From Flavobacterium sp. CG_23.5 (GTDB taxonomy: Bacteria > Bacteroidota > Bacteroidia > Flavobacteriales > Flavobacteriaceae), in the NCBI RefSeq assembly GCF_017875765.1, contig NZ_JAGGNA010000001.1, forward strand, positions 1,743,501 to 1,807,500: DNA of 64,000 nt. The letters run 5' to 3'. Both the position numbers and the translations under genes were made by a program. Each line of letters starts with the position of its first letter. The first letter of the stretch is position 1. Shown piece by piece: positions 54,401 through 62,324 of the stretch. A model generated the notes under the pieces. It ran no database searches. It saw only the letters and a list, made by a program, of their open reading frames with translations, and was not told where the DNA came from.

Positions 54401-55248
54401 TATTTAGAGGAAATGCATCGGTAACAAATGGCAAATTTGAGTTTAGCTTCGTCGTTCCGCGTGATATTCGAATTCCAGTAGCCAATGGAAGAATCAGTTT
54501 TTATGCTAAAAAAAATCAGATTTTAGAAAATGAGACTGGTTTTAATACGAGCATCAAAGTAGGAGGAATAAATGAAAATGCTGTCGCAGACAATATTAGT
54601 CCAAAAGTTAAGTTATATATGAATGATGAAACTTTTGTTTCAGGTGGCACAACAAATGAATCTCCTTTCCTTCTTGCTTTTCTTGAAGATGAAAATGGTA
54701 TAAATACAGCCAGCGGAATAGGTCATGACATTGTTGCAATATTAGATGGTGATGTAAATAATCCTTTTATATTAAATGATTATTATCAAACAAAACTAGA
54801 TGATTATACCCATGGAACGCTCAGATTTCCATTGCATAACTTATCAGTAGGCCTACATACTATTACGTTCAAAGCATGGGATGTATATAACAATCCCATT
54901 ATTACAGAAATTCAGTTTATTGTTGTTGGAGATGAAACCATAACATTGACGCACGTATTGAACTACCCCAATCCATTTGTTAATTATACCGAATTTTGGT
55001 TTACACATAACAGACCTTATGAACCTCTTGAGGTTCAGGTTCAGGTTATGACAATAACAGGAAAAGTGGTTTGGACTAAAAATCAAATCATTACCACCGA
55101 AGGATTTCTATCTAAAGAAATTATTTGGGATGGAAAAGACGACTTTGGAAGCAAAATTGGAAAAGGGGTTTACGTTTATAAACTTACCGTAAAATCAAAC
55201 TTGACCAATAAAAAGGCAGAAAAGTATGAAAAACTTGTAATACTTTAA
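51418..55248 (+). CDS. porU: Type IX secretion system sortase PorU
   Basis: The surface sortase that removes C-terminal sorting domains of T9SS cargo; 1276 aa. A signal peptide (MRKTLLVYLSLIPFISFAQ) starts it. The peptidase C25/gingipain domain spans about 540-910: the catalytic histidine is His787 in NYLGHGGEDGLSS and the nucleophile is Cys821 in ITCEFSRFDNP. The C-terminal NYPNPFVNYTEFWFTH to YKLTVKSN is a sorting-type/FlgD-like domain. porV follows after 38 nt but has its own promoter. Confidence 0.95.
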   Translation: MRKTLLVYLSLIPFISFAQTKGTINIGWSEKKEISIGDILINAPQFSGENYYYDVAKKAINYTLKISESSSFEKSNVEITNIIYEPISTSNLGDLDLENIPTTPNAYLRTITARDLESTFLVLSPIVKDNFGFKRIKSFSYAAQSNSSRLSQSNKSAAAQINSILASGDWYQFYIEKSGVYKISKSFLQQLGFNTNGIDPKKIKIYGNGGKMLPLSNNTFYPSDLIENAIEVLGENDGIFNDDDYILFYAEGLDTWNEESQTFTNLYDTKSYYYVTTQGAEGKRIAPMNQPSGSTTIALNTFDDHQYHEIDLVNIARLGRQWFGESFEIKQEQEFEFNFPNFDASSPIKAKATLASAAFSPTSFKMAANGQEIGNISFPALNANSDTEFNTGSLPNNVSFTGSENVKIKLTYNNNGVPGSKGYLDYIQLIAKRKLQGYGKQFHFQYDLSNSSLGIASYTIANSASIPEIWDITDLYNITKAENAGQSSFTFKANLGELRKYIALDASDYFTPLKTSKTKITNQNLRGTIFKNAQGQFQDIDYVIISPAFLTTQAEKLATFHRSKSNLNVKVISLESIYQEFSSGKQDISAIRNCIKYIYENASTPEKRIKYVNLFGDASYDFKNRIANNTNVVPIYHSLKSNTSGEASFASDDFFGLMDASEGNIISYFGGIDIAVGRMLVNDTKQADEMVNKVIEYYDLKSYGSWRNNIVLVSDDSDITSDASLQSRQNNLADVITSEKPFLNVNKILLDSYVQEASAGGFRYPKARTDFFNAFEKGALIFNYLGHGGEDGLSSERIWEKSDGQNLSNQYKYPLFITITCEFSRFDNPSRPTAGEYTYWNPNGGAIAMITTIRAIGQYSAENFNDTLSKYLLSYGSNQYTSIAEALRLSKNSNPNSATNVVFYIGDPALMLAIPKPKINLTKVNDIAVSQPIDDFKSLSKIKLTGEITDENNNLLTNYNGELSTTIFDKIIARTTLNNDRNSSPINFNVLGETIFRGNASVTNGKFEFSFVVPRDIRIPVANGRISFYAKKNQILENETGFNTSIKVGGINENAVADNISPKVKLYMNDETFVSGGTTNESPFLLAFLEDENGINTASGIGHDIVAILDGDVNNPFILNDYYQTKLDDYTHGTLRFPLHNLSVGLHTITFKAWDVYNNPIITEIQFIVVGDETITLTHVLNYPNPFVNYTEFWFTHNRPYEPLEVQVQVMTITGKVVWTKNQIITTEGFLSKEIIWDGKDDFGSKIGKGVYVYKLTVKSNLTNKKAEKYEKLVIL

Positions 55249-55264
55249 TAAAATATTATATTTG
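55235..55264 (+). promoter_or_regulatory. Promoter of porV inside the end of porU
   Basis: TTG (55235-55237), a 19-nt spacer and TATATTTG (55257-55264) match the consensus perfectly. The TTG is within the last porU codons, and the porV ATG is 22 nt after the -7 box. Confidence 0.7.
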
Positions 55265-55286
55265 TCCAATCAATTTTTAAATAAAA

Positions 55287-56456
55287 ATGAAAAAAATAGC
55301 TTTACTCTTTATCTGCTTTTTTACACTTTTTCTTGCAAAAGCGCAAGATAGAGTCATAACAACAGGGGTTCCGTTTTTATTAGTTTCTGCCGATGCTAGA
55401 GCAGCAGGTATGGCCGATGTTGGAGTGTCGTCTTCCGCTGATGCCTTTTCACAACAGTGGAATCCAGCAAAATATGCATTTTCGACAGACAAACAGGGTT
55501 TTTCTATTAGTTACACTCCCTACCTTACCGATTTGGTAAATGATATTTCATTGGGACAATTAACGTATTACAACAAACTTAATGAACGAAGTGCGTTTGC
55601 AGGAAGCCTGCGTTATTTTGGTTTAGGGAACATCGAACTTCGTGAAACCGGCAATCCTGATGAAGTACCTAGAATAGTTTCTCCAAACGAATTTGCACTT
55701 GATGGATCTTACTCATTAAAACTGAGTGAAAGATTTTCAATGGCCGTTGCAGGAAGATATATTCATTCCAGTTTAAAAGTTGCAACAGATAATGGAGATG
55801 CATCACCGGCAACCTCATTTGCAGTTGACGTAGCAGGTTTCTACCAATCGGAGGAAATAGCTTATAGTAATTTTAACGGAAGATGGAGAGGCGGATTTAA
55901 TTTTCAAAATTTGGGTCCAAAAATAAGCTATGATAATTCTGAATTTAGCACCAATTTTCTTCCTGCCAATTTAAAAATTGGAACTGGATTTGACTTTATC
56001 TTAGATGACTATAACAAAGTGGCTTTAAATATAGAATTCAATAAGCTATTAGTCCCAACACCTCAAAATCCAGATTTAAATGGAGATGGAACTATAACCG
56101 CTGAAGAACGAGCACAAAACTTAGAAGACTACCGCAGAATTGGTTGGGTTTCCGGTGTTTTCAAATCATTTGGTGATGCTCCCGACGGTTTCAGCGAAGA
56201 ACTTAAAGAATTTACTTATGCAGCCGGTGCTGAATATTTCTATCAGGATTCATTTGCAATGCGTATGGGATATTTTCACGAAAGCCCGCAAAAAGGAGCT
56301 AGACAGTTTTTCTCACTTGGAGCAGGATTTAAATATAATGTCGTAAAAGTAGATGTGTCTTATTTATTCTCCGCTTCAAAAGTAAAAAACCCATTAGAAA
56401 ACACACTTAGATTTTCACTTACTTTCAACTTTGGTGAGAAGTATGACGAATATTAG
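55287..56456 (+). CDS. porV: Type IX secretion system outer-membrane channel protein PorV
   Basis: A FadL-like outer-membrane beta-barrel (389 aa) that shuttles T9SS cargo from the SprA translocon to PorU. The signal peptide is MKKIALLFICFFTLFLAKAQ. SADARAAGMADVGVSSSADAFSQQWNPAKYAF at the start of the mature protein is the PorV/PorQ hallmark. A chain of amphipathic strands follows and the C-terminus ends in LRFSLTFNFGEKYDEY. It follows porU, as in many gliding Bacteroidota. Confidence 0.95.
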   Translation: MKKIALLFICFFTLFLAKAQDRVITTGVPFLLVSADARAAGMADVGVSSSADAFSQQWNPAKYAFSTDKQGFSISYTPYLTDLVNDISLGQLTYYNKLNERSAFAGSLRYFGLGNIELRETGNPDEVPRIVSPNEFALDGSYSLKLSERFSMAVAGRYIHSSLKVATDNGDASPATSFAVDVAGFYQSEEIAYSNFNGRWRGGFNFQNLGPKISYDNSEFSTNFLPANLKIGTGFDFILDDYNKVALNIEFNKLLVPTPQNPDLNGDGTITAEERAQNLEDYRRIGWVSGVFKSFGDAPDGFSEELKEFTYAAGAEYFYQDSFAMRMGYFHESPQKGARQFFSLGAGFKYNVVKVDVSYLFSASKVKNPLENTLRFSLTFNFGEKYDEY

Positions 56457-56480
56457 TAATAATAAATTTATAACAACTAT

Positions 56481-56522
56481 AAATCCAAATTTCAACATCA
56501 TGAAATTTGGATTTTTTTTCCT
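56481..56522 (+). terminator. Terminator after porV
   Basis: Perfect 14-bp arms AAATCCAAATTTCA (56481-56494) and TGAAATTTGGATTT (56501-56514) with a 6-nt loop and a T-run. cdd begins 18 nt further on. Confidence 0.88.
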
Positions 56523-56531
56523 GTAAAAAGA

Positions 56532-57014
56532 ATGAAAGAAATTACCATAACAACTCAATTTACCGTTTTCGATTCGATTAATGATTTGCCAAAAGACGTC
56601 CACAGTCTTATGGAAGAAGCCGTTGCAATAAGAAAAAAAGCATATGCACCTTATTCAAAATTTAGAGTGGGCGTAGCTTTAGCTTTAGATAACGGAAAAA
56701 TTATACAAGGCTCAAATCAAGAAAATGCCGCTTATCCTTCAGGACTTTGTGCAGAACGTGTCGCTATTTTTTATGCGGGATCAATTTATCCAGAAGCAAA
56801 AATTTTAAAAATGGCAATTACTGCCGCTTCAGACACTAATAAAACGACAACCCCAATTCCTCCGTGCGGTTCTTGTCGACAATCTATTGCAGAATATGAG
56901 ATAAAACAAGACACTCCAATAGAAATATACTTTATGGGAGAAGAAGGCCAAGTATACAAATCGGCATCGTTAAAAAATTTACTTCCATTTATGTTTGACA
57001 AAAAATTCCTTTAA
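56532..57014 (+). CDS. cdd: Cytidine deaminase
   Basis: Pyrimidine salvage: cytidine or deoxycytidine to uridine or deoxyuridine. It is 160 aa. The zinc motif is split as normal: CAERVA, with Cys and the catalytic Glu, and PPCGSCRQ, with the two other Cys ligands. The AYAPYSKFRVGVAL segment and GSNQENAAYPSGL are typical of the homotetrameric form. It lies between porV's terminator and pdhA. Confidence 0.95.
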   Translation: MKEITITTQFTVFDSINDLPKDVHSLMEEAVAIRKKAYAPYSKFRVGVALALDNGKIIQGSNQENAAYPSGLCAERVAIFYAGSIYPEAKILKMAITAASDTNKTTTPIPPCGSCRQSIAEYEIKQDTPIEIYFMGEEGQVYKSASLKNLLPFMFDKKFL

Positions 57015-57158
57015 AAAACCCAAAAACTAGCCTATAAATTTCACTTCTTAGTTGTAATGTCTTATTTTTGCTTTTCGCAAATTTGTGTGAGGAAACTATT
57101 TTGCGTTATAGGTACGAATTGATAACACAATAACTCTTAAGCAAAAGAAACAATCCAA

Positions 57159-58157
57159 ATGAAAGAAGTTACAAAAGAGGTTTATTTAAAGTGGTATGAA
57201 GACATGCTGCTTTGGAGAAAGTTTGAGGACAAACTTGCAGCATTATACATTCAACAAAAAGTTAGAGGATTTCTACACTTATATAATGGTCAAGAAGCAG
57301 TTCTTGCAGGCGCTTTACATGCAATGGACTTGTCGAAAGACAAAATGATTACTGCTTACAGAAATCACGTTCAACCAATAGGAATGGGCGTTGATCCAAG
57401 ACGTGTCATGGCAGAACTAATGGGAAAAGTTACCGGAACTTCAAAAGGAATGGGTGGCTCGATGCATATTTTCTCAAAAGAACACCGTTTTTATGGTGGA
57501 CACGGAATTGTAGGTGGACAAATTCCCATAGGAGCGGGATTAGCTTTTGCAGATAAATATTTTGAAACTGGCGGAGTTACTATGACCTATTTTGGTGATG
57601 GTGCAGCGCGTCAAGGTTCTTTACACGAAGCTTTTAATATGGCGATGTTATGGAAACTTCCGGTAGTGTTTATTGTAGAAAATAACGGTTATGCAATGGG
57701 AACATCTGTCGAGAGAACCGCTAATCATACGGATATTTGGAAACTAGGTTTAGGATACGAAATGCCTTGTGGACCAGTTGACGGAATGAATCCTGTAAAA
57801 GTTGCCGAAGCAATGACGGAAGCGATTGATAGAGCTCGTCGTGGTGATGGACCAACATTTCTTGAAATGAAAACATATCGATATAGAGGTCACTCGATGT
57901 CCGATGCACAATTATACCGCACAAAAGACGAAGTGGAAGAATACAAAAAAATTGATCCAATTACACAAGTTTTAGATGTAATTAAAGATCAAAATTACGC
58001 TACAGAAGAAGAAATTGAAGCAATCGATCAACGAGTTAAAGATTTAGTGGAAGAATGTGTAAAATTCGCCGAAGAATCTCCTTATCCTGAAATTCAACAA
58101 TTATACGATGTAGTATACGACCAAGAAAACTATCCATTTTTACCTCACAAATTATAA
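57159..58157 (+). CDS. pdhA: Pyruvate dehydrogenase E1 component, alpha subunit
   Basis: The TPP-binding alpha subunit of a heterotetrameric E1; decarboxylates pyruvate. It is 332 aa. The TPP motif runs from GDGAARQGSLHEAFNMAM to VENNGYAMG (GDG...NN). The phosphorylation-loop-like region YRYRGHSMSDAQLYRTKDEV follows. A -7-like TATTTTTG is at 57063-57070, giving a leader of over 80 nt. pdhC starts 7 nt downstream. The beta subunit gene is missing between the two, so it must be elsewhere. Confidence 0.95.
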   Translation: MKEVTKEVYLKWYEDMLLWRKFEDKLAALYIQQKVRGFLHLYNGQEAVLAGALHAMDLSKDKMITAYRNHVQPIGMGVDPRRVMAELMGKVTGTSKGMGGSMHIFSKEHRFYGGHGIVGGQIPIGAGLAFADKYFETGGVTMTYFGDGAARQGSLHEAFNMAMLWKLPVVFIVENNGYAMGTSVERTANHTDIWKLGLGYEMPCGPVDGMNPVKVAEAMTEAIDRARRGDGPTFLEMKTYRYRGHSMSDAQLYRTKDEVEEYKKIDPITQVLDVIKDQNYATEEEIEAIDQRVKDLVEECVKFAEESPYPEIQQLYDVVYDQENYPFLPHKL

Positions 58158-58164
58158 ATCAATT

Positions 58165-59862
58165 ATGGCAACAATTATAACAATGCCTCGTTTGAGCGAT
58201 ACGATGACGGAAGGAACGGTAGCGACTTGGCTTAAAAAAGTAGGTGACAAAATCAGCGAAGGAGATATCCTTGCAGAAATTGAAACTGACAAAGCAACAA
58301 TGGAATTTGAGTCGTTCAATGAAGGAACTCTTTTATATATTGGTATCCCAGAAGGAGAAACTGCACCAGTAGATTCTTTACTTGCAATCATAGGGAATGA
58401 AGGCGAAGATATTTCTGCTTTGATAACAGGAAAGACTGCTCCTGCAACGGAAGAAGCAAAACCTGCTTCTGCAGAAACTGCAGCTGAACCTAAAGCCGAA
58501 GCTGAAAAGACAGAAACTACAACTGCTACTCCTGCAGCGGCAGCGCCAACAGCAGCAGCGCCAACATCAGAATCACTTCCTAAAGGAGTTGTAGTGGTTA
58601 CTATGCCTCGTTTAAGTGACACAATGACTGAAGGAACTGTCGCAACTTGGTTAAAAAAAGTAGGTGATAAAGTTGCCGAAGGAGATATTCTAGCTGAAAT
58701 CGAAACCGATAAAGCAACTATGGAATTCGAATCTTTCAACGAAGGAACTTTATTATACATTGGAATTCAAGAAGGAAATTCGGCTCCTGTTGATAGTCTT
58801 TTAGCGATTATCGGACCTGAAGGAACTGACGTTAGCAGAATTGCTGCAAATTACAAAACTGGCGGAGCGTCACAAGCGGCTCCTGCAGCAGAAGATGAAA
58901 AAGAAACATCTTCAACAGAAAAAGAGACTGAACCAATTGTTCAAGAAGCATCAACTGAAGGACAACGAATTTTAGCATCACCATTGGCAAAGAAAATTGC
59001 GAGTGACAAAGGAATTCAATTGACACAGGTAAAAGGGTCTGGTGAAAATGGACGTATCGTAAAAAGCGATATCGAAAACTTTACACCATCGGCTAGCCAA
59101 CCTGCTGCAGCAGCTCAACCAAAAGAAACTACAAAAGCGGAAACTTCAACTGCACCAAAAGTATTTGTTCCTGCCGGAGAAGTTTTCACTGAAGAGATCA
59201 AAAATTCGCAAATGCGAAAAATCATAGCCAAACGTTTGGCAGAATCTTTATTTACGGCACCTCATTATAACTTAACGATTGAAGTTACAATGGATGAAGC
59301 AATGAAGTCAAGAGTAATAATCAACAGCATTCCGGATACCAAAGTTTCTTTTAACGATATGGTTATCAAAGCTTGTGCGATGGCATTAAAAAAACATCCA
59401 AAAGTAAATTCTCAATGGAAAGAAGATGCAATCACCATCAATCACCATGTGAATGTTGGAGTAGCCGTAGCTGTTGAAGATGGATTAGTAGTACCTGTAT
59501 TGAAATTTACAGATGCGATGAGTTTAACTCAAATTGGCGGAAGCGTAAGAGATCTTGCCGGAAGAGCTAAAAATAAAAAGTTATTACCGACTGAAATGGA
59601 AGGAAGTACTTTTACAGTTTCTAATCTTGGAATGTTTGGGATTGTTGAATTTAATTCTATCATTAATCAACCGAATTCTGCTATCCTATCTGTAGGCGCA
59701 ATTGTAGAAAAACCAGTGGTTAAAGACGGTCAGATTGTGGTAGGAAATACAATGATGTTATCTTTGGCTTGCGATCACCGTACAATTGACGGCGCAACTG
59801 GAGCTCAGTTTTTACAAACCTTGAAACAATATATTGAAAACCCAGTGACTATGCTTGCATAA
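58165..59862 (+). CDS. pdhC: Pyruvate dehydrogenase E2, dihydrolipoamide acetyltransferase
   Basis: The core of the pyruvate dehydrogenase complex, 565 aa; transfers the acetyl group from lipoamide to CoA. It has two lipoyl domains (about 1-86 and 141-226; lysines Lys43 and Lys183 in ETDKATMEFES), which agree in 71 of 79 aligned residues. Ala/Pro/Glu-rich linkers follow, then a peripheral subunit-binding domain (ILASPLAKKIASDKG to SDIENF) and the catalytic domain, ending with LACDHRTIDGATGAQFL. It is cotranscribed with pdhA and ends in a terminator. Confidence 0.96.
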   Translation: MATIITMPRLSDTMTEGTVATWLKKVGDKISEGDILAEIETDKATMEFESFNEGTLLYIGIPEGETAPVDSLLAIIGNEGEDISALITGKTAPATEEAKPASAETAAEPKAEAEKTETTTATPAAAAPTAAAPTSESLPKGVVVVTMPRLSDTMTEGTVATWLKKVGDKVAEGDILAEIETDKATMEFESFNEGTLLYIGIQEGNSAPVDSLLAIIGPEGTDVSRIAANYKTGGASQAAPAAEDEKETSSTEKETEPIVQEASTEGQRILASPLAKKIASDKGIQLTQVKGSGENGRIVKSDIENFTPSASQPAAAAQPKETTKAETSTAPKVFVPAGEVFTEEIKNSQMRKIIAKRLAESLFTAPHYNLTIEVTMDEAMKSRVIINSIPDTKVSFNDMVIKACAMALKKHPKVNSQWKEDAITINHHVNVGVAVAVEDGLVVPVLKFTDAMSLTQIGGSVRDLAGRAKNKKLLPTEMEGSTFTVSNLGMFGIVEFNSIINQPNSAILSVGAIVEKPVVKDGQIVVGNTMMLSLACDHRTIDGATGAQFLQTLKQYIENPVTMLA

Positions 59863-59883
59863 GCACTGATTCTGTATAAAGCC

Positions 59884-59924
59884 AAAACCCGTCTCGTTTC
59901 TCAGAACAAGACGGGTTTTTTATT
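59884..59924 (+). terminator. Terminator of pdhA-pdhC
   Basis: AAAACCCGTCT (59884-59894) pairs with AGACGGGTTTT (59909-59919); the 14-nt loop has some extra pairing, and a T-run follows. Confidence 0.85.
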
Positions 59925-59960
59925 TTTGGGCATGTCCCCGCTTCCACTATCGTTACAGCG

Positions 59961-60023
59961 CGGTCAGGCTGTACGCTATATCTTTTATTCCATTGCATTC
60001 CATAAAAGGATATCACTTCCATC
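59961..60023 (-). repeat. Dispersed structured repeat, copy 4 (partial)
   Basis: On the minus strand it reads GATGGAAGTGATATCC, then a hairpin with arms CTTTTAT and ATAAAAG, then ATATAGCGTACAGCC. This is the core of copy 1 (ATCCTTTTTAT, then ATAAAAAGATATAG, GAACAGC) with a different loop. A GC-rich stretch flanks it at 59930-59960. It lies between pdhC and the glycosyltransferase. Confidence 0.55.
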
Positions 60024-60053
60024 CTTCATGCGAAACTATTGTGAATATATCAA

Positions 60054-61319
60054 TTACTCTTTATTCTTCTCCTCAATCCACTTCGCCATGTACTTCGTGC
60101 TTTTTAAAGTATGATGTTGCAACAATTCGCCCATAAAATTGTTCAAACGATGTTGCGGTAAATTACTTTGAAGGCTTCGTATATATTCTTTAAAATCATC
60201 CGCAAATAATATTCTTAGATAGTGTGTATTGATAATATCCATTCCATTTTTTTGAGCTTGAAGCCAAGTATTTTTATCTTGATATAGTACTACCGCTTTA
60301 TCTGCAAAAAGTTGCGGGTTATCTTCGACAAAACCATTCCAGGGCAAATTATCTTGCATTGATTCAGCACCAATCGTTGTGGTGACACTGGGCGTACCAT
60401 ATTGCATGGCTTCCAACAATTTTCCTTTTATGCCAGCACCAAAACGCAAAGGCGCCAAAACAACTCGGGCTTTTTGGAAAACTTCGTTTGCATTTTCTGC
60501 ACGGCCTTTGATCAAAAAACCTTCTTTTGGGTTATTTAATTGCAACACTTTTTGGGACGGATACGCACCATAAATATTTAAAACAGCTATAGGTAATTGT
60601 TTTCTAACAAGTGGCCAAATGGTTTCTTTTAAATATTGAACGGCATTCCAATTGGGTTCATGAAGAAAATTACCAATGAAAACAAAACCGTTTCGTTCTT
60701 CAAATGAAGGCATTTCTTCGAAAGCAGTAACATTAATTGGCTCCAATAAAAAAGGCAAATAATACAATAGATTTTCATCGATTTTAAATACAGAAGTCAA
60801 CATTTCAATTTCAAATTCAGAAATCATTAAAGATAAATCACATCTCAAAATACTGGCAATTTCTCGTTTTGCTACTTCTTCAACAAACAAATCTGTAGTC
60901 TGAAACATACGATTTTCTTTGAATGCTTTTTGGCGCGCCAATCGCAAACAGTGTAAATCTTCGGTGTCTAATAATCGTATGGCATCTGGGCTATTTTCGG
61001 CAACACGCCAACCAAATTGTTCTTCCATCATAAAACGGTCAAACAAAACAATATCGGGATTTAGCTCTTTTACGAAAACATCAAAACTAGAACAATTTAA
61101 AGTAATTGATTTCTTGTCAACACCATATTCCTTTAAATTAACCATGAAATCACTGTCCATTGCCGGACTTGCAAATGTAATTCTGAATCCTTGCTCTGTA
61201 AAAAGCGAAATTAATTGCATCATCCTTCCTCCTGCCGCTGACGAATTGGGTTCAGGCCACACAAAACCAATAATTAAAAGTTGTTGCACTTGATTTAAAA
61301 TTTGCATAAAGTTATGCAT
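60054..61319 (-). CDS. Glycosyltransferase (GT4/GT1-like, GT-B fold)
   Basis: A 421-aa glycosyltransferase. Translation may begin at either ATG (61319 or 61307). The N-terminal GFVWPEPNSSAAGGRMMQLISLFTEQG is the GT-B donor-loop start; the C-terminal half has FIGNFLHEPNWNAVQYL and LAPLRFGAGIKGKLLEAMQYGTPSVTT, where the E of LEAMQYG binds the nucleotide sugar. The donor and acceptor are unknown. No polysaccharide locus is around it. It is preceded by a 356-bp repeat-bearing gap. Confidence 0.88.
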   Translation of the reverse strand: MHNFMQILNQVQQLLIIGFVWPEPNSSAAGGRMMQLISLFTEQGFRITFASPAMDSDFMVNLKEYGVDKKSITLNCSSFDVFVKELNPDIVLFDRFMMEEQFGWRVAENSPDAIRLLDTEDLHCLRLARQKAFKENRMFQTTDLFVEEVAKREIASILRCDLSLMISEFEIEMLTSVFKIDENLLYYLPFLLEPINVTAFEEMPSFEERNGFVFIGNFLHEPNWNAVQYLKETIWPLVRKQLPIAVLNIYGAYPSQKVLQLNNPKEGFLIKGRAENANEVFQKARVVLAPLRFGAGIKGKLLEAMQYGTPSVTTTIGAESMQDNLPWNGFVEDNPQLFADKAVVLYQDKNTWLQAQKNGMDIINTHYLRILFADDFKEYIRSLQSNLPQHRLNNFMGELLQHHTLKSTKYMAKWIEEKNKE

Positions 61320-61515
61320 GCAAAATAATACTATTTTGATGGGATTTCGGCAGATAATTTGTTTTTAAATTTTATGTCGCAGTCAAATTTTAATCATTTT
61401 TTGGAATAAAAACAGTGTTGTTTATGCTAATCCGCGTGAGGGACAGCAGTGAAAAGCCCGGAGTCCCGACGCAGCGAAGCGAAGACGGGACGAGGACTTG
61501 CAACGGATTGCCCGA

Positions 61516-61571
61516 CAGCACTAAAAAAATGGCTAAACGGTTTTTGTGATTTTGCCATTTTTTTAGTGCTG
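61516..61571. repeat. Large perfect inverted repeat (18-bp arms)
   Basis: The arms CAGCACTAAAAAAATGGC (61516-61533) and GCCATTTTTTTAGTGCTG (61554-61571) are perfect complements with a 20-nt loop. It follows directly on the GC-rich patch at 61431-61515 that shares GAAAAGCCCG with the dispersed repeat family. It could be a mobile-element relic, or an RNA structure. Confidence 0.75.
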
Positions 61572-61645
61572 GCACGCCCAAATTATTTAAAAGCAAATTC
61601 ATTAAGCATTTCAGTTATAACCAATAAAAATCTGGTAGAAAACAC

Positions 61646-61653
61646 TAATTTTG
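61646..61653 (+). promoter_or_regulatory. -7 element of miaE
   Basis: TAATTTTG, 22 nt before the ATG at 61676, fits TAnnTTTG. Confidence 0.4.
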
Positions 61654-61675
61654 TACCCAAATAAATTGCAATATC

Positions 61676-62257
61676 ATGTTAGGATTAAAATTAGCCACAG
61701 ACCCGCGTTGGGTAAATATAGTCGAATCAAACATTGAAGAAATCTTGACGGATCATGCTTGGTGTGAACAAAAAGCGGCATCAAATGCCATTAGTTTAAT
61801 AGCTTACAACTCCGAGTTAGAGGAAATGGTAACCGAATTATTAGTTATTGCAAAGGAAGAATTGGATCACTTGCAATTAGTTCATAATTTAATCAAGAGC
61901 AAAGGCTTAACCTTAGGACGGGAACGCAAGGACCATTATGTGAATGAGCTTTTCAAATTCATGAAAAAAGACGGCAGTCGCAGAGATGCCTTGGCGGAGC
62001 GTCTATTGTTTTCGGCCATGATTGAAGCGAGAAGTTGCGAGCGTTTTAAAGTACTTTCAGAAAACATAAAAGATCCGGAACTCGCTAAATTCTATCGTGA
62101 TTTAATGATTTCGGAAGCGGGACATTACACCACTTTTCTTGGCTTTGCCAGAAAATATGCAGATAATGTAGACGTTGATAAACGCTGGCAAGAATGGATT
62201 GATTTTGAAACTTCAATCATTATAAACTACGGAAAAAACGAAACCGTACACGGGTAA
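61676..62257 (+). CDS. miaE: tRNA-(ms2io6A)-hydroxylase
   Basis: A non-heme diiron monooxygenase that hydroxylates the isopentenyl group of ms2i6A-37 in tRNA; 193 aa. The ferritin-like four-helix bundle gives the metal ligands: Glu in WCEQKAAS, the EELDHLQL stretch with Glu and His, EARSCERF and SEAGHYTTF. The start MLGLKLATDPRWVNIVESN is typical of MiaE. It stands alone and ends in a strong terminator shared with the OmpA gene. Confidence 0.95.
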   Translation: MLGLKLATDPRWVNIVESNIEEILTDHAWCEQKAASNAISLIAYNSELEEMVTELLVIAKEELDHLQLVHNLIKSKGLTLGRERKDHYVNELFKFMKKDGSRRDALAERLLFSAMIEARSCERFKVLSENIKDPELAKFYRDLMISEAGHYTTFLGFARKYADNVDVDKRWQEWIDFETSIIINYGKNETVHG

Positions 62258-62277
62258 AAGTTTTAAAATAATGGAAT

Positions 62278-62312
62278 AAAAAAAGGGATGTCTTTCGAAC
62301 ATCCCTTTTTTT
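62278..62312. terminator. Bidirectional terminator between miaE and the OmpA gene
   Basis: GGGATGT (62285-62291) pairs with ACATCCC (62299-62305) and the outer A- and T-runs extend the stem. The 7-nt loop is CTTTCGA. Confidence 0.88.
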
Positions 62313-62324
62313 ATTCAGTAACTA

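Larger units (their letters stand above)
61320..61675 (+). other. Gene-free region with a GC-rich repeat and large hairpin
   Basis: The 356-bp gap before miaE has no credible gene. It holds a GC-rich element (about 61431-61515; includes GAAAAGCCCG as in copy 2, then GCAGCGAAGCGAAG) followed by a large hairpin at 61516-61571. A -7 box TAATTTTG for miaE is at 61646-61653. Both the GC content and the hairpin stand out against the surroundings. Confidence 0.7.

Noticed and set aside
58152..58760. Long open frame (202 codons) on the minus strand inside pdhC
   Set aside because: It mirrors the two lipoyl domains and Ala-rich linker in antisense; the low-complexity Ala/Val/Ser product has no fold, and pdhC is certain.
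61390..61602. Minus-strand and plus-strand open frames before miaE
   Set aside because: Both lie in the GC-rich repeat and hairpin; the products have no conserved features and the DNA structure explains the open frames.
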